Shown here in pieces: positions 38,101 through 50,063 of a DNA stretch of 64,000 nucleotides. The stretch is from Achromobacter xylosoxidans A8 (GTDB taxonomy: Bacteria; Pseudomonadota; Gammaproteobacteria; Burkholderiales; Burkholderiaceae_B), in assembly GCF_000165835.1 (NCBI RefSeq), contig NC_014640.1:2728001-2792000 (forward strand), read 5' to 3'. A model generated the notes under the pieces. That model worked only from the letters and a program-made list of their open reading frames with translations, was not told where the DNA came from and did not search any database. Within the stretch, counting starts at the first letter, position 1; every line of letters starts with the position of its first letter. The translations under genes and the position numbers were made by a program.

Positions 38101-39986
38101 AAATTGATGCAGTGAGCGAGGCCGAGCGTCGGCAATTGAGCGAGTGGGGCGTGAATGCTCACCGGTACCCGGATGCGGAGCCGGTGTATCGGCTGATCGA
38201 GCGCCGCGTACGGAACAATCCACATGCGGCCGCCCTGTTGTTCGGTGATGAGTCGCTGACGTATGCGGAATTGAACTTGCGGGCCAACCGTCTGGCGCAC
38301 CGCCTGATCAGGTTGGGAGTGGGGCCGGAGGTGAGGGTCGGGATCGCGGTGGAGCGTTCCATCGAGATGGTGGTGGGGCTGCTGGCGATATTGAAGGCGG
38401 GCGGTGCGTATGTGCCGCTCGATCCGGAGTATCCGACGGAGCGGCTGGCCTACATGATGGCCGACAGCGGGATCAGGCTGCTGCTGACGCAGCACGGGGT
38501 GACGGATCGGTTGCCGGCGCTTGAAGCGCTGGAAGTTCTGGAACTGGATGGGCTGGACGTGACGGATGAATCCGGACACGATCCGCGGATCGATGTACAC
38601 GGAGAGAACCTGGCGTATGTGATCTATACCTCCGGGTCCACGGGACGGCCCAAGGGCGCGGCCAATCGGCACGTTGCGCTGCACAGCCGGCTGACATGGA
38701 TGCAGCAGGCGTATGGCTTGACCGCGTCAGATACGGTCTTGCAGAAGACCCCCTTCAGCTTCGATGTGTCGGTATGGGAGTTCTTCTGGCCGCTGATGAC
38801 GGGCGCGCGGCTGGTGCTTGCCAAGCCCGGCGATCACCGTGACCCGGCGCGCCTGGTCGAACTGATTCGGGAAAACAGCGTCACTACGCTGCACTTCGTG
38901 CCTTCGATGCTGCAAGCGTTCCTGGCGCATGACGGTATTGAGGCCTGCATCAGCCTGTCACACATTGTTTGCAGCGGCGAGGCGCTGCCAGTCGAAGCCC
39001 AGAATGGCGTATTCAGGAGTTTGCCGCAAGCTGTGCTCTCCAACCTCTACGGTCCGACCGAAGCGGCCATTGATGTTACGCACTGGGCTTGCCGCGATGA
39101 CGGATGCGGCCACGTGCCGATCGGGCAGCCGATCAGCGGTATCCAGACCTATGTGCTTGACGAAGGCTTGAGCCTGGCCCCGGTTGGGGTGACTGGCGAG
39201 TTGTACCTGGGCGGAGTCGGCTTGGCCCGAGGCTATCTGGGCCGCAGCGGGTTGAGCGCGGAGCGCTTCGTGGCGGATCCGTTCGGCGAGGCTGGCGGCC
39301 GGTTGTACCGCACGGGAGATCTGGTGCGCTGGAACGCCGAGGGGCAATTGGAGTACCTGGGCCGGATCGACCATCAGGTCAAGATCCGCGGGTTGCGCAT
39401 CGAGCTAGGAGAAGTGGAAGCGCAGTTGCTGTCGCAAGCGGAGGTCAGGGAAGCCGTGGTGGTGGCGCGCGACGGGCCGGGTGGGGCGCGGCTGGTGGGC
39501 TATGTGTCGGCGCAGGCCGGCAAGATCGTCGAGTCCGAAGAGCTGAAGGAGCGCCTGGGCCGGCAGTTGCCGGACTACATGGTGCCAAGCGCGATCGTGG
39601 TGCTGGAGGAGTTGCCGCTCAATGCCAACGGCAAGGTGGACCGGAAGGTGCTGCCCGAAGCGGGCGTGGATAGTGCACGGACGTACGAGGCGCCGCGGGG
39701 CGAGGTGGAGGAAGCGTTGGCGACGATCTGGGCCGAGGTGCTGGGTATCGAACGGGTGGGTCGCCACGACAACTTCTTTGAGTTGGGCGGACATTCACTG
39801 CTTGCTCTGCAAGTGGTCGCTCGTGTCCAGTCTCGCATGCAGAAGGACATAGCCATTCGAGATTTCTTTGCCACTCCGAGTCTGTCCGAGGTGAGTGTCC
39901 TACTCGAGGCTGAACCGCTCATGAAAGAAAGAAGTCAGTCGCTATCGGAAGTTGTTGCATTCATTGACGACCTGGAAGCCGCGTAA
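32160..39986 (+). CDS. NRPS 2: C-A(Asp)-carrier-E-C-A(Ser)-carrier
   Basis: The protein has 2608 residues, starting 4 bp after NRPS 1. Domains: condensation (L-type; 'HHIAGDG' near 180); adenylation ('[11 protein letters not shown]' near 645) with pocket D-L-T-K-V-G-H-V-G-K, a standard aspartate code; carrier of the epimerase-linked 'LGGDSI' form near 1033; epimerisation ('[11 protein letters not shown]' near 1222, 'GWFTTLYPV'); condensation accepting a D-donor ('[10 protein letters not shown]' near 1692); adenylation ('[11 protein letters not shown]' near 2157) with D-V-W-H-V-S-L-I-D-K, a standard serine code; carrier ('LGGHSL' near 2541). So it adds D-(beta-hydroxy)aspartate and L-serine, the same middle pair as ornibactin. 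The N-terminal 40 residues resemble those of NRPS 3, probably a docking element. It has no thioesterase. Confidence 0.95.
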   Translation: MELDEKSIARRFAALSPEARRGFLTKIGEAGLSYVDLPIVPVDRNEALPISYAQRGLWLTWQLDPSSPAYNMPGFLRFKGVLAKDAMLAAMRQLTRRHETLRTILPVGIDGEPAQVILPMESVQVDVVDLRSVPEDRRMGKLSSLQQALVSQPFKLDAEPPIRATLWEVNEDEHVLGIVLHHIAGDGASVRILLDELLILYRNACGEHPQELHALPVQFADYAVWQRNWFDAGERERQLEYWRLRLGMEHPPIELPMLRPRGSVTESKERHYEFQLSRELSDRMRALAGSHRASLYMVMLALLKVTLYRFSGTQDVRVGTPVANRRKAETQGLVGYFLNLLVMRTQMDPASSFVDVLARVRETVLDAHAHQDLPFDLLVDALRPEREAGVHPLFQVKCTQQETVPETRSLGDLEVKFVPVSSGQAHFDLSLDFTDREDGIRCDLIYAEALFDEAIVHTFAATLDGFATQAVNFPHRKVADLSLPVPVSEVAGAQREFGAPSVIRMWELAARARSARLAVIDEDQCLTYAELDRQSSRLAQMLIERGVGCDVRVGVHADRSCPFVVGLLAVLKAGGAYVPLDPSLPSERLAYQLGDSGAALLLSSGRPAWQVGVPVLSLELAAVPEQDLVQILPPTQPSQAAYVIYTSGSTGNPKGVVISHGALANYVQALLERLDLPESARSMAMVSTVAADLGHTVLFGALCSGRELHLISAERAFDPDAFSDYMSRHRVDVLKIVPSHLQALLNAGAPENILPTSRLVVGGEATRWSLLAQVADLKPECQVFNHYGPTETTVGILTQEARVALRTASTLPVGKPLANGYACVLDADLNPVPFGVVGELYVGGPGVARGYQGRAAQTAERFVASPSKKGERLYRTGDRVRMLEDGNLEFLGRADDQVKVRGYRVELREIAQALLEMVGLVEAEVVAREDEDGRTQLHAYVVTRPGETIAAEDLRERLAQKLPEYMVPGAIMQLDVLPLTANGKVDRKALPLPGERAAKDYEAPQGQVEQVLADVWVQVLRVDRVGRHDNFFELGGDSILTLQIVARARKKGLRFTPKELMERQTVAAVAAVATLETAPIASAAAVAASSEAGIRFAPIPVQAWFFDQQFEDHHHWNQSLLLSATEVIEPAQVRQAVEALVIHHEALRLVAECGADRRWSLSSLPPGQSVFEEIDIGSGGDVAVAIENAADRVQRSLSLQRPFKAVWMNLGDGRAGRLLLVAHHLVVDGVSWRVILDDLQTVYRQLREGRVPELPTATTPLRDWSKALARYADSAELRNELTYWQNVVGRAERSLPGVADGSNTLAESRTLITSLDEARTEQLLADVSQAYRTRIDDILLTALARTLCAWDGREHVLVELEGHGREVQLFDDLDLSRTVGWFTTLYPVRLAPGDTSRQAGGDLGASLKAIKEQLRQVPNKGIGYGVLRYLGSGGPVLAGGAYPQVTFNYLGQVDQSFGGDSIWRLARERTGQERASSSRRRTWLSLDAEVHRGELRVGWTYSTAVHDEATIKELSRSFLNELEHLIEHCLHGAQGVTPSDFPLARVSQRRLDGLRLPWNRVVDLYPLSPMQAGMLFHSILEPAGTVYINQLRLELEALDPARFKAAWKTTFDRHEILRTAFIQGEASLQWVARTVELPLVEYDWRDHVDLDAALDELAHAEHERGFDLATPPLMRLVLVQCAAGRYHLIWTRHHLLLDGWSTARLLAEILTCYSGKNPLPSRGRYRDYIAWLQARDGAAAETYWRTLLADVDGPTRITSEHKPSTDGQGYQEHIQVFDAVETARMAEFVRAERITLNTLVQAGWALLLRRYTGQTGVCFGATMSGRPAELPDADEVLGLFINTLPVVARPRPEQRIGDWLRMLQAQNVASREYEHTPLFEIQRWAGSNGQGLFDSILVFENYPVDEALRQPGNGTPRVSIAGNREETSYPMTLTVTVADVLTIGYFFQERCFAAELVAQLAGHMRNLLMSLCASAQRCLGEIDAVSEAERRQLSEWGVNAHRYPDAEPVYRLIERRVRNNPHAAALLFGDESLTYAELNLRANRLAHRLIRLGVGPEVRVGIAVERSIEMVVGLLAILKAGGAYVPLDPEYPTERLAYMMADSGIRLLLTQHGVTDRLPALEALEVLELDGLDVTDESGHDPRIDVHGENLAYVIYTSGSTGRPKGAANRHVALHSRLTWMQQAYGLTASDTVLQKTPFSFDVSVWEFFWPLMTGARLVLAKPGDHRDPARLVELIRENSVTTLHFVPSMLQAFLAHDGIEACISLSHIVCSGEALPVEAQNGVFRSLPQAVLSNLYGPTEAAIDVTHWACRDDGCGHVPIGQPISGIQTYVLDEGLSLAPVGVTGELYLGGVGLARGYLGRSGLSAERFVADPFGEAGGRLYRTGDLVRWNAEGQLEYLGRIDHQVKIRGLRIELGEVEAQLLSQAEVREAVVVARDGPGGARLVGYVSAQAGKIVESEELKERLGRQLPDYMVPSAIVVLEELPLNANGKVDRKVLPEAGVDSARTYEAPRGEVEEALATIWAEVLGIERVGRHDNFFELGGHSLLALQVVARVQSRMQKDIAIRDFFATPSLSEVSVLLEAEPLMKERSQSLSEVVAFIDDLEAA

Positions 39987-42900
39987 TGGATAGTTTGGCG
40001 AGTCATCGTATCGCAGAGCGTTTTGCCCGGCTCGGGCTTGATCAGCGTAAGGCGATCTATCGAAAGATCAGATTGGAGGGATTGGGTATTGGGAATTTTC
40101 CAATCCTTGCCCGGGATGAACTGGATTTCTCCCGCTGTCAGCCTTCATACGCTCAGATGCGCCAATGGTTTCTTTGGCAGCTGGATCCACTGAGCACGGC
40201 GTATCACATCAGTGGCGCGATGAAACTCAAAGGTGTGTTGAACGTTGAAGCGCTCAGGGCAAGCTTCGGCGCGCTGCTGGAACGGCACGAATCGTTGCGC
40301 ACGGTGTTTCGTGCAGGAGAAGACGGTCGGATCGAGCAGGTGATCCAGGCGGACGGCAGCGTGCAGATCGAAGAGCTTGATCTGAGTGCGGTAGCGACCG
40401 GCGAGCGCGCGGAAAAGGTGAGAACTGCGGTGGCCGACGTGGTTCAGACACCGTTCGATCTGCAGGCGGGACCACTGCTTCGGGTGGGTTTAATCAGAGA
40501 AGCTGTGGACGAGCATGTGTTGGTGATGGTGATGCACCATATCGTCTCGGATGGCTGGTCGATGCAGATCATCGTCGATGAGTTCGTGGCGCAGTACCGT
40601 TCTCGGGTGCTAGGTCAGAATCCAAAACTGGCGACGCTGCCGATTCAATATGCGGACCACGCGGTCTGGCAGCACAATTGGCTGGAGGCGGGGGAGAAGG
40701 ACCGGCAGCTTGCGTATTGGAGGGCGCAACTGGGTGACGAGAATCCGGTGCTGCAGTTGCCCACGGATCGTCCGCGCAACGCCCACGGAGTGTATGGGGC
40801 GGCTTGCCATCGCATCGCACTGACAGGAGTATTGGTGTCTCGACTGCGTGATCGGGCGCGTTCTGAAGGAGCGACATTGTTCATGGCGTTGCTGGCGGGT
40901 GTGCAAGCATTGCTCTACCGGCACACCGGTCAGAAGGACATTCGGGTCGGGATACCAATCGCTAATCGTCACCGCGTAGAAACCGAAGGCGTGGTGGGCC
41001 TCTTCGTCAATACGCAGGTTCTGCGCAACGTAATTCATGGGCGCCAGAGCCTGGTACAGGTACTAAAACAGGCCAAGGAGGCGGCTCTGGGCGCGCAGGC
41101 TCATCAGGATCTGCCCTTCGAGCAACTGGTGGAATCGCTGCAACCGCAACGCAACTTGGGCATCAATCCGCTGTTTCAGGTGCTGGTCAATCATCAGCGG
41201 CAGGACCATCGGGTACTGCAACAATTGCCAGGGCTAACGCTCGCAGACTACACCCTAGCCAAACAAGGCGCACAGTTCGAGCTGTCGGTGGACTTCGGCG
41301 AAGAGGCGGAGGGCCAGATGCAGGTGAGTTTTACCTATGCTCAGGAGTTATTCGATGCGAGTGCCATGGCACGCATGGCGGAGCACTACCTGGCGGTGCT
41401 GCGGGTCCTTGCGGAGCGGCCCGAACAGGCGGTGGGCGATGTGGAGTTGCTGGGTATAGCGGAGCAGCTGCAGCTCCAGGCTTGGGGGGTGAACGGGCGT
41501 GCATACCCGGAAGTTGGGCCGGTGTATCGGCTGATCGAGCGCCGTGTGCGGGACAATCCGCACGCTATAGCGTTGGTGTTCGGAGATGAGTCGCTCAGTT
41601 ATGGAGAGCTTAACGAGCAGGCCAACCGTCTGGCGCATCGCCTGATCAGGCTGGGAGTAGGGCCGGAGGTGAAGGTGGGGCTCGCGGTGGAGCGCTCCAT
41701 CGAGATGGTGGTGGGACTGCTGGCGGTCCTGAAGACGGGCGGGGCGTATGTGCCGTTCGATCCGGGGTATCCCATGGATCGGCTGGCCTACATGATGGAG
41801 GACAGCAAAATTCGGCTATTGCTGACGCAGTGCGCAGTGAGGGATCGGTTGCCGGCGCTGGAGGGGCTGGAGGTTCTGGAGCTTGAAACTCTGGATGTGA
41901 TGGATGAATCCGGAAACGACCCACGGGTCGACGTGCACGGCGAGAACCTGGCGTATGTGATCTACACCTCCGGATCCACAGGGCGTCCAAAGGGTGTAGG
42001 CATTTCCCATCACAGTTTGGTCGAGCATGCTCAAGTGGCGGTTGATTTCTTCGGTCTCACCAAAGCCGATCGGATGCTCCAGTTTGCGACCTTGAACTTC
42101 GACGGTTGCATCGAACAGTTGTTTCCACCCCTGATCCAGGGGGCTTCGGTCGTATTGCGCGGCCCTGATCTGTGGGATAGCTCCACGTTCTATCAGGAAC
42201 TGATGGAAAAGCAGATCAGTGTCGTGGATGTTACGACGGCGTACTGGCTGTTGCTGGTACAGGATTTCGCCCGGCAAGGCGTTCGAGATTATGGTGTATT
42301 GCGTCAGGTTCATGCCGGTGGCGAGGCCATGCCGCCGGAGGGCCTCAATGCTTGGCGTGCAGCCGGTCTGGAGCGGATCAGGTTGTTGAACACGTACGGT
42401 CCGACAGAGGCGACCGTCACTGCCTCGATTCTGGACTGCCAGCCCTATGTGAGCGCAAGCAAACCGCTTCCGCTGCAAATGCCGATTGGCACGCCCTTGG
42501 CTGGACGGGAGCTCCGGGTCGTGGATGCCGACTTCAACCTTGCTCCTCAAGGAGTGTCAGGCGAGTTGCTCATTGGCGGAGAACTATTGGCGCGCGGCTA
42601 CCTAGGGCGCGCCGGTTTGAGTGCAGAACGCTTCGTGGCGGACCCGTTCGGCGAGGCCGGCAGCCGGCTGTACCGCACGGGTGATCTGGTGCGCTGGAAT
42701 TCCGAGGGGCAATTGGAGTACCTGGGCCGGATCGACCATCAGGTCAAGATCCGCGGATTGCGCATCGAATTAGGCGAAGTGGAAGCGCAGTTGCTGTCGC
42801 AAGCGGAGGTCAGGGAAGCGGTGGTGGTGGCGCGCGACGGGCCCGGCGGGGCGCGGCTGGTGGGTTATGTGTCGATGCTGGCGGGGCAGATCGTCGAGGC

Positions 42901-45900
42901 CGAAGAGCTGAAGGAGCGTCTGGGCCGGCAGTTGCCGGACTATATGGTGCCGAGCTTGATCGTAGTGCTGGAGGGGTTGCCGCTCAATGCCAACGGCAAG
43001 GTGGACCGCAAGGCGCTGCCAGAACCGGGAGTGGAGAGCGCACGGGCGTACGAGGCGCCGCAGGGCGAGGAGGAAGAGGCGTTGGCGGCGATCTGGGCTG
43101 AAGTCCTGGGAGTTGAGCGGGTGGGGCGCCACGACAACTTCTTTGAGTTGGGCGGACATTCGCTATTGGCGCTGAACGTGCTGGAGCGCATGCGTGCACG
43201 GGGCTTGGCCGTGCAGGTACGCACGCTGTTTCAGCAGCCCGAACTGGCGGCCTTTGCTCGAGCCATCACGCAAGGTCAGGATCGACATGATGTCGTCGTC
43301 CCCCCTAATCTGATCCCGGCGGACTGCGCCGCAATCCAGCCAGAGATGTTGACGTTGCTCGAGCTTGACGCCACGGAGATCGGCCGGATCGAAGCGGCGG
43401 TGCCGGGAGGAGCTGCGAACATTCAGGACATCTATCCGCTGGCGCCGCTGCAGGAGGGCATTCTGTTCCACCACATGCTGGAGCAACAGGGCGACATCTA
43501 TGTCACTCCTTGCCTGCTGAGCTTTGACAGCCGGGAACGATTGGAGAGCTTCATCGCCAGCTTGAATCGGGTGATAGAGCGCCATGACATCCTGCGCACG
43601 GCGGTGTTGTGGGAGGGGCTGAAGGAACCGGTTCAGGTGGTCTATCGGCGGGCATTGCTGCAGGCCGAGTGGCTGCAGGATGTGGTTGCGGGCAATGCGG
43701 CCGAACGACTGAACGAACTTGTCGATCCTCGACGCCATCGCATCGATGTGCGTCAGGCTCCGATGATGCGGGCGGTGGCCGCGCAGGATGTCGCGCAAGG
43801 AAGTTGGCTGCTGCAATTGCCCAGCCATCACTTGGTACTGGATCACACGACGCTGGAACTGATAGTTCAAGAGATTGTGCAGATCGAGCAAGGCCAGGAG
43901 GCTGCATTGCCCGAGCCTGTGCCGTTCCGGCGCTTTGTAGCCCAGGCGAAGCTAGGCCTGAGCCGGGCCGAACATGAAGCATTCTTCACCAAGATGCTGG
44001 GCGACGTGGATGAGCCGACGGCGCCGTTTGACCTGCTGGATGTGCAGGGCGACGGCAGCGAGGTCGAGGAGGTGAAGCTGGCGTTGGAGGCGGAACTATG
44101 CGCCGGAATCCGGCAGCAAGCCAAGCGTCATGGGGTAAGTGCGGCCAGTCTGTTCCACCTGGCCTGGGCCTTGGTGCTGGCCAGGACGACAGGCAAGGCC
44201 GACGTGGTGTTCGGTACTGTGCTGTTTGGACGGATGCAGGGTGGCGAGGGCGCAGAGCGAGCGTTGGGGATGTTCATCAATACGCTGCCGATCCGCATCA
44301 AACTGAGCGGCCGCAGCGTGCAACAGAGCCTGCGCGAGGTTCATGCCGGGCTGACGGGGCTGATGCATCACGAACATGCCAGCCTGTCGCTGGCGCAACG
44401 CTGCAGCGGGCTGCCGGGAGGCACGCCGTTGTTCTCGGCCTTGCTGAATTACCGCTACAGCGCAGCGCAAGATCTCGATATGACGGCCCCAGTTTGGGAG
44501 GGGATAGTGGCACTGGGCGGGGAAGAGCGTACGAACTACCCGATTGCCATGTCGGTGGATGATCTGGGCCTGGGGTTCGAACTGGTGGGTCAAGCCCACA
44601 GATCCATAGGCGCGCGGCGGCAGTGCGACTATATGAGGGCGGCCTTGGCGGGAATCGTCGATGGGCTGTCGAACGGTCCGCAGCAGAGGGTTGGTGAAGT
44701 GGAACTGCTTACTGATGCCGAGCAGCAACGACTTCAGGGGTGGGGAGTGAATACCCGGCGCCATCCAGCGGTGGAGCCGGTGCATCGGCTGATCGAGTGT
44801 TGTGTACGGGACAGTCCATATGCGACCGCCCTGTTGTTCGGTGATGAGTCGCTGACGTATGCGGAATTGAATTTGCAGGCAAACCGTCTGGCGCATCGCC
44901 TGGTCAGGCTTGGAGTGGGGCCGGAGGTGAGGGTTGGGATCGCTGTGGAGCGTTCCATCGAGATGGTGGTGGGGCTGCTGGCGATCTTGAAAGCGGGGGG
45001 GGCGTATGTGCCGCTGGATCCGGAGTATCCGATGGATCGGCTGACCTACATGATGGGCGATAGCGGGATCCGACTACTGCTAACGCAGCGTGCGGTGAGA
45101 GATCGGTTGCCGGCGCTGGATGGATTGGAGGTGCTTGAGCTTGATGGATTGGACGTGAGGGATGAGCCTGGGCACGACCCGCAAATCCCTATCCACTCTG
45201 AGAACCTGGCGTATGTGATCTATACCTCGGGATCCACGGGATGGCCCAAAGGCGCTTCGATCCGTCATGACGCGTTAAGCCGCTGCATGACGTGGATGCA
45301 AGAGAAGTATGGCTTGACAACAATGGATGCCGTGTTACACAAGGCTCCATTCAGCTTCGATGTGTCGGTGTGGGAAATATTCTGGCCCTTGACCGTGGGC
45401 GTGCGGCTGGTGGTCGCAAACCCGGGAGACCATCGTGATCCGCAACGGATCATTGATCTGATCGTGAAGCATGAAATCACGACGCTCAACTTTGTGCCGG
45501 CAATGTTGCAAGCCTTCCTGGCCCAGGAAGGTATCGAGGAACACACGCGGCTGCGCTATGTGATCTGCGGCGGTGATGCGATGCCCGCAGCCACGCAACG
45601 GGAGGCTCTGCGGCGACTGAGGGGGGGAACCCTACAGAACCTGTATGGCCCGACGGAGACGACCATACATGTCACGCAATGGACGTGCCAGGAAGAAGAG
45701 AAAGCCGTGGTGCCGATAGGACGGCCGATCTCGGAGACGCAGGCCTATGTGCTCGATGGGTCTCTGAAATGGGCGCCTCAGGGTGTGGCCGGCGAGCTGT
45801 ATATCGGGGGGGAATTGCTAGGCCGCGGTTACCTGGGGCGCCCCGGATTGAGTGCAGAGCGCTTCGTCGCTAATCCGTTCGGCGAGGCCGGCGGTCGGCT

Positions 45901-47344
45901 GTACCGCACAGGCGATCTGGTGCGGTGGAATGCCGATGGGCAACTGGAGTACCTGGGGAGGATCGATCATCAGGTCAAGATCCGCGGATTTCGCATCGAG
46001 CTGGGTGAAGTGGAAGCACAATTGCTGTCGCAGACGGAAGTGAGGGAAGCGGTGGTAGTGGCGCGCGACGGACTGGGCGGAGCGCGACTGGTAGGCTATG
46101 TGTCCGCGCACACTGGGAGGACCGTCGGAGTTGCGGAACTGAGGGAGCGGTTGGGCCAGCAGTTGCCTGACTACATGGTGCCTAGCGCAATGGTGGTGCT
46201 GGAGAGCCTGCCGCTCAACGCCAATGGCAAGGTGGACCGGAAGGCGTTGCCGGAAGTGGGGGTGGAGAGCGTACGGGCGTACGAGGCGCCGCAGGGGGAG
46301 GTGGAAGAGGCGTTGGCGGCGATCTGGTCCGAGGTGTTGGGAGTCGAGCGGGTGGGGCGTCAAGACAACTTTTTTGAGTTGGGCGGGAATTCGCTGGCTG
46401 CCCTACAGTTCATACGAATCGCTGCAAAGATTCCCGAAAGGCGTTTCATGTTGCGGGATATTTTTTCTAGACCAACACTGGCAAAGTTGGCAGGGGCGGA
46501 AACGCGTCCCCGCGATAGTGTTTCCTTGAACACGGTGACGAACCCTCAGCGTACGCTATTCGTGATGCATGACGGCTGGGGCAATGTGTTGGACTACACA
46601 TCACTGGCGCTTACATTGGAATTGAGCAATTGCGCTGTGATCGGAATTCCATATTCGGCAGCTTCTATGAGGGTTCCGAATGATCTGGCACAGCTAGCGG
46701 ATTGGCATACCGCTGCAATCATCGAGTCGGGCCGAAAAGGCCCATTTTTGCTCGCCGGCTGGTCCATGGGGGGGGCGCTGGCCCTTCTGGCGGCCCAGTC
46801 GCTCGAGCGCAAGGGCCACGCGGTGGAGTTCGTGGGAGCAATTGATCCTTTTGTTCCTACTGGGAGAAGGGGCGAGGAGTTGATCGGATACGAGGCTGAG
46901 CTTCAGGAGTTCCTCGGAATCTTGTTGCCGCAAAATCAGCGCGAGCATCTGCTGAACAATCCAATGCTGAAGGGGCCGCTTGAACGGGCCTATCGTGACC
47001 CCGATGAGTTGATTCCCCTGCTGAAGGTATTGTTTACGCAGGTAGTCCCCGAGGATTTGCATTGGTATGGAGCACTGGGAGAGGAAGAGCTTGCAAGAAT
47101 GTTCGAGGCAGGCAGGATTCTTCGTGCAGCGGGAAATAAACTGCATGCTCGGGTTGAACTCGACGGGCGCGTCAAGGTATGGTGGGCCGAAGATCGTCCA
47201 CCCGAAGAAAAGAAGGTATTCGCAGCTTGGGTGAAATCTCGCCTCCCCATGACAGAAAGTGTATTGGCGGCGGATCATTTTCTTATCGTCCGAACTCCGA
47301 TGCTGTTTGATCAACTGCTCCGAGAGCTTCGCCTGATGGGGTAG
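39986..47344 (+). CDS. NRPS 3: C-A-carrier-dual E/C-A-carrier-thioesterase
   Basis: The protein has 2452 residues; its ATG overlaps the NRPS 2 stop (TAATG). Domains: condensation ('HHIVSDG' near 184); adenylation ('[11 protein letters not shown]' near 661), pocket D-G-E-D-H-G-T-V-T-K, a basic amino-acid-like code (Orn/Lys type); carrier near 1055; a second condensation domain with 'HHMLEQQGD' near 1161, fitting the HH(I/L)xxxxGD mark of dual epimerisation/condensation domains, and 'SHHLVLDH' near 1280; adenylation near 1747, pocket D-V-W-N-I-G-L-I-H-K, nearly the same as module 1; carrier ('LGGNSL' near 2132); thioesterase with '[14 protein letters not shown]' near 2258. It finishes and releases a five-residue chain. 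Release could be by hydrolysis or ring closure. Confidence 0.94.
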   Translation: MDSLASHRIAERFARLGLDQRKAIYRKIRLEGLGIGNFPILARDELDFSRCQPSYAQMRQWFLWQLDPLSTAYHISGAMKLKGVLNVEALRASFGALLERHESLRTVFRAGEDGRIEQVIQADGSVQIEELDLSAVATGERAEKVRTAVADVVQTPFDLQAGPLLRVGLIREAVDEHVLVMVMHHIVSDGWSMQIIVDEFVAQYRSRVLGQNPKLATLPIQYADHAVWQHNWLEAGEKDRQLAYWRAQLGDENPVLQLPTDRPRNAHGVYGAACHRIALTGVLVSRLRDRARSEGATLFMALLAGVQALLYRHTGQKDIRVGIPIANRHRVETEGVVGLFVNTQVLRNVIHGRQSLVQVLKQAKEAALGAQAHQDLPFEQLVESLQPQRNLGINPLFQVLVNHQRQDHRVLQQLPGLTLADYTLAKQGAQFELSVDFGEEAEGQMQVSFTYAQELFDASAMARMAEHYLAVLRVLAERPEQAVGDVELLGIAEQLQLQAWGVNGRAYPEVGPVYRLIERRVRDNPHAIALVFGDESLSYGELNEQANRLAHRLIRLGVGPEVKVGLAVERSIEMVVGLLAVLKTGGAYVPFDPGYPMDRLAYMMEDSKIRLLLTQCAVRDRLPALEGLEVLELETLDVMDESGNDPRVDVHGENLAYVIYTSGSTGRPKGVGISHHSLVEHAQVAVDFFGLTKADRMLQFATLNFDGCIEQLFPPLIQGASVVLRGPDLWDSSTFYQELMEKQISVVDVTTAYWLLLVQDFARQGVRDYGVLRQVHAGGEAMPPEGLNAWRAAGLERIRLLNTYGPTEATVTASILDCQPYVSASKPLPLQMPIGTPLAGRELRVVDADFNLAPQGVSGELLIGGELLARGYLGRAGLSAERFVADPFGEAGSRLYRTGDLVRWNSEGQLEYLGRIDHQVKIRGLRIELGEVEAQLLSQAEVREAVVVARDGPGGARLVGYVSMLAGQIVEAEELKERLGRQLPDYMVPSLIVVLEGLPLNANGKVDRKALPEPGVESARAYEAPQGEEEEALAAIWAEVLGVERVGRHDNFFELGGHSLLALNVLERMRARGLAVQVRTLFQQPELAAFARAITQGQDRHDVVVPPNLIPADCAAIQPEMLTLLELDATEIGRIEAAVPGGAANIQDIYPLAPLQEGILFHHMLEQQGDIYVTPCLLSFDSRERLESFIASLNRVIERHDILRTAVLWEGLKEPVQVVYRRALLQAEWLQDVVAGNAAERLNELVDPRRHRIDVRQAPMMRAVAAQDVAQGSWLLQLPSHHLVLDHTTLELIVQEIVQIEQGQEAALPEPVPFRRFVAQAKLGLSRAEHEAFFTKMLGDVDEPTAPFDLLDVQGDGSEVEEVKLALEAELCAGIRQQAKRHGVSAASLFHLAWALVLARTTGKADVVFGTVLFGRMQGGEGAERALGMFINTLPIRIKLSGRSVQQSLREVHAGLTGLMHHEHASLSLAQRCSGLPGGTPLFSALLNYRYSAAQDLDMTAPVWEGIVALGGEERTNYPIAMSVDDLGLGFELVGQAHRSIGARRQCDYMRAALAGIVDGLSNGPQQRVGEVELLTDAEQQRLQGWGVNTRRHPAVEPVHRLIECCVRDSPYATALLFGDESLTYAELNLQANRLAHRLVRLGVGPEVRVGIAVERSIEMVVGLLAILKAGGAYVPLDPEYPMDRLTYMMGDSGIRLLLTQRAVRDRLPALDGLEVLELDGLDVRDEPGHDPQIPIHSENLAYVIYTSGSTGWPKGASIRHDALSRCMTWMQEKYGLTTMDAVLHKAPFSFDVSVWEIFWPLTVGVRLVVANPGDHRDPQRIIDLIVKHEITTLNFVPAMLQAFLAQEGIEEHTRLRYVICGGDAMPAATQREALRRLRGGTLQNLYGPTETTIHVTQWTCQEEEKAVVPIGRPISETQAYVLDGSLKWAPQGVAGELYIGGELLGRGYLGRPGLSAERFVANPFGEAGGRLYRTGDLVRWNADGQLEYLGRIDHQVKIRGFRIELGEVEAQLLSQTEVREAVVVARDGLGGARLVGYVSAHTGRTVGVAELRERLGQQLPDYMVPSAMVVLESLPLNANGKVDRKALPEVGVESVRAYEAPQGEVEEALAAIWSEVLGVERVGRQDNFFELGGNSLAALQFIRIAAKIPERRFMLRDIFSRPTLAKLAGAETRPRDSVSLNTVTNPQRTLFVMHDGWGNVLDYTSLALTLELSNCAVIGIPYSAASMRVPNDLAQLADWHTAAIIESGRKGPFLLAGWSMGGALALLAAQSLERKGHAVEFVGAIDPFVPTGRRGEELIGYEAELQEFLGILLPQNQREHLLNNPMLKGPLERAYRDPDELIPLLKVLFTQVVPEDLHWYGALGEEELARMFEAGRILRAAGNKLHARVELDGRVKVWWAEDRPPEEKKVFAAWVKSRLPMTESVLAADHFLIVRTPMLFDQLLRELRLMG

Positions 47345-47368
47345 GCGGACATTGGAGGAAAGGCCCCC

Positions 47369-47389
47369 CCCGCCATCGCAAGTGGCGGG
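47369..47389 (+). terminator. Hairpin after the NRPS operon
   Basis: CCCGCCA and TGGCGGG form a 7-bp stem with a 7-base loop, 25 bp after the NRPS 3 stop. There is no T-run, so it is a weak terminator candidate. The rest of 47345-47559 shows nothing else recognisable. Confidence 0.4.
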
Positions 47390-47559
47390 AGCCTATTGGC
47401 GATAGCAGCGCGGTTCAGCTCGGATGTCTTTAGTTCGTCCAAGAGGCATTCCGATCGAATTGGGAGCGCCTCTTGGTAGCAATGCGGAAGGCTAGATGCG
47501 GGGATATTATGCGCTAGCGATTCTCGTCCAACTGTTCGGGTGTATGAACGAGTGGATTT

Positions 47560-48600
47560 TCACCATGAGTAGGTCATGGTACCCACCACTTTGCGTGGTT
47601 CGCCGTAGAAGCAACCGTAAGTACAAGATGCAATGTAAGTCTTGTCGGTCAAGTTCGTTACGTTGAGGGCCAGTTTCTATGGGTCTGTAGCATAGCTGAC
47701 CATTGCGTCGAGCAACGTGAAAGCAGGCACACTTGCGTTTACCCGGCCGCCCCAGCCTCGGGCTACCGTCGAACCGACGTGACGTAGACCGGCGCCCATC
47801 TTCAGGCCGGGCAGTTCAAACGCGCCAAAGCCGTAGTCCTAGGGAAAACTGATTGTATGCGACGCCTTGCGTGCGCCTGCCTTTTTCTTATGGCGTGCGC
47901 GGACTGCTTTTGATCGTGCGCGCGTCGGTATAGGCGTAGGCCAAAATGAGGTTGGCCGGCCGTCCGATCTTGGTCTTCGTCTCAATTTCCAGGCCATGCT
48001 ATCGGACCTTGCCGAACTGGACCGAGTAGTCTGGGTCCACAGGATCGCTGACCAGCATATCGGTCTGTGTCAGATCATAAATGGCGATCGAGAACAACAT
48101 GTCGCTGCTCCCGGGCTGGCCTCTCAGACCCACCGTTGAACGTCTTTCTGCCATTGCGACGTGACCCAAATCGGCTCGAGTCTTTGCAGCGACAGCACCG
48201 GGCGGTGTATTCCGCTCCCATATAGAGAGAAGGACGCGGGAGTGGGGAATTGGCTGTGCGAGGGAATCTCTGCCCCGGTATTGACGGTTGATATCGAGGC
48301 CGCCGGGGGGGCTGGAACGGCGAGCAGGGTTTTGTTCTGTCCAGGCGCGCTCTCTTTTCCATGACCAGTCGTCGAACGACTCTGGCTCCTCCAAAATTCC
48401 GCCGTAGTCTGGAGTGCAAAGATCAGGCGGTCGCGTGAAGCGCCGTATCGCTCACTCCAATGGTGTTGAATGGTGTAGTCGAATCCGATCAAATTGGAAT
48501 GGCTGATGTTGTCTGCACCCGCTTGTATTGCGAAGAGGTGTCCATGATGACTGGACAGGCTTCTGCTTTTGGCGCGGGTCTTTGTTTGTATCCGGGGAGT
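47560..48600 (-). pseudogene. Decayed TonB-dependent siderophore receptor (C-terminal half only)
   Basis: The minus strand keeps clear receptor sequence in pieces. 'LFSIAIYDLTQTDMLVSDP' (around 48030-48100) matches the 'LYTVALYDLRKTN' region of the intact receptors below. 'GLKMGAGLRHVGS', '[16 protein letters not shown]' and a C-terminal 'MTYSW' before a TGA at 47560 match the final barrel strands. It is broken by TAG codons at 47999-48001 and 47677-47679, the latter at the Trp of the 'GPWRFAL' strand. At least one frameshift lies between these, because the two stops are in different frames. The plug domain and signal peptide are gone; the remnant ends where the hydroxylase gene ends. The left edge is exact, the right edge approximate. 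Confidence 0.85.
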
Positions 48601-48639
48601 TGACGCAATGGCCGAGGCCAACTTGGCCTGTCCGCCGCT

Positions 48640-49926
48640 TCAGATCGCGCCCACAGCCCGCTGCTCGGCAGGCTGCGTTCTAGCCAACATGGCAGTCCCG
48701 ATCTCCCCCGTGCGCACCGCCGTCACGGACAACAGCGTGTCGCTTAGCCCGTGTGTCGACTCGCTGGCACCCTGCAAGAAGATGGCGGGATGGAAATCCG
48801 GAGAAGTCTTGACCCGGTACTCGCGGTCGACATCGAAATCGCCGAGATGCGGAGCCAGGGCGGCGAGTATGGACTTGTGCTGCTGGCGTTCGTAGCCGGT
48901 GGCCAGCACGACTGCGTCATAGCGGACGGCGCTGGCCTGTCCACCATTCAGGTCCTTGAGCGTCAGGTGAACGCCGTCTTCATCTGCGCGCACTTCTCCG
49001 ATTTCGTGGCGAGGCAGGAGCCGGTGCCGTGCCTGCGCCTTGACCTTTTGTTCGTAAAGGACCTTGAATATCTGCTGGATCAGGTCGAGGTCCGGGCTGG
49101 CATAGTTGGTATGGCGGAACTCGCGCAACAACTCCTGACGCTCAGCCGATGTTCGGCTGTACATGTGGTCGACGAAGTCAGTATTGAAGATCTCGTTGAC
49201 GAAGGGGCTGTCGTCGGACGGTTTGATGGTGTGGGCGCGCATGATGAGATCGACCTGGGGAGCGCCGGGTCGGCCGTGGAGGTCCATGAATATTTCCGCG
49301 GCACTCTGGCCTGCGCCGATGACCGCGATCTTACGGGCTTTGACGTTGGTGACGATGCTGCCCAGGTAACTGTGGGAATGAAAGAGCCGGGGATCATCGC
49401 GCAAAGCGTGGAAGCTCTCGGGAATACGCGGGGTGCCGCCTATGCTTACCACCAGATTTCGCGCCAGACGTTCATGAACTTCCCCGGCATGGTTGCGTGA
49501 ACGCACTCGCAGCAGGCGGACTGCGTCGCCTTGCTTCTCCGGCAATACCTCGCACACGGTCTCGCCATAGACGCAACGGTCGTCGAATTGGGTAGCGGCC
49601 CAGGCGAAGTAGTCGCTGAACTCATGGCGGCTGGGGAAGAAAGTCTTGAGGTTGATAAAGTCCTGCAGCCGCCCTTTCTCGTGCAGATAGTTGACGAAGG
49701 TGTAGCGGCTGGTCGGATTGCGCAGCGTGGCCAGATCCTTGAGGAAGGAGACTTGCATGTGCGCATGATCGAGCGCCATGTCCGGATGCCAGGCGAACGA
49801 GGCCTGGCGCTCGATGAACAGCGAACCGAGGCTTGGGCCACCGGCTTGCCGCTGCTCCTCAAGGGCGATTGCCAGCGCGAGATTGGACGGGCCGAAACCG
49901 ATACCGATGAAGTCATGAACGGCCAT
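48640..49926 (-). CDS. L-ornithine N5-monooxygenase (PvdA/IucD family)
   Basis: This 428-residue protein starts at the ATG at 49926 with AAGGAG 8 bp upstream. FAD binding is seen in 'FIGIGFGPSNLALAIAL' (residues about 6-22), NADPH binding in 'KIAVIGAGQSAAEIFMDL' and the 'VVLATGYERQ' motif near the C-terminus. It hydroxylates the side-chain amine of free ornithine (or lysine) before peptide assembly, giving the hydroxamate precursor that the formyltransferase at 55988 then formylates. Its own promoter-like site lies at 50014-50040, so it is a separate unit from fhuF. Confidence 0.94.
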   Translation of the reverse strand: MAVHDFIGIGFGPSNLALAIALEEQRQAGGPSLGSLFIERQASFAWHPDMALDHAHMQVSFLKDLATLRNPTSRYTFVNYLHEKGRLQDFINLKTFFPSRHEFSDYFAWAATQFDDRCVYGETVCEVLPEKQGDAVRLLRVRSRNHAGEVHERLARNLVVSIGGTPRIPESFHALRDDPRLFHSHSYLGSIVTNVKARKIAVIGAGQSAAEIFMDLHGRPGAPQVDLIMRAHTIKPSDDSPFVNEIFNTDFVDHMYSRTSAERQELLREFRHTNYASPDLDLIQQIFKVLYEQKVKAQARHRLLPRHEIGEVRADEDGVHLTLKDLNGGQASAVRYDAVVLATGYERQQHKSILAALAPHLGDFDVDREYRVKTSPDFHPAIFLQGASESTHGLSDTLLSVTAVRTGEIGTAMLARTQPAEQRAVGAI

Positions 49927-50013
49927 TGACACACTCCTTGCTCTGATTGGATCGACACTGCATGGGACCAAACGATCGGCAACCGTGCCGGCAGGGCGGG
50001 TTGCTGATATCTA

Positions 50014-50038
50014 GACGGGAAGTTGTGGAGTTTGTTTA
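50014..50038 (-). promoter_or_regulatory. ECF promoter of the ornithine monooxygenase gene
   Basis: On the minus strand GCTAAACAAA starts at 50040 (TAAA 50038-50035), with a 17-bp spacer and CGTCTAG (CGTC 50017-50014). It lies about 88 bp before the start codon and is the same motif as the other five sites. Confidence 0.7.
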
Positions 50039-50063
50039 GCGGCTTCGCTGTGTGCTTGATGCA

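Noticed and set aside
47867..48139. Plus-strand open frame of 90 residues in the NRPS-hydroxylase gap
   Set aside because: It is antisense to the decayed receptor, whose minus-strand reading gives clear receptor segments.
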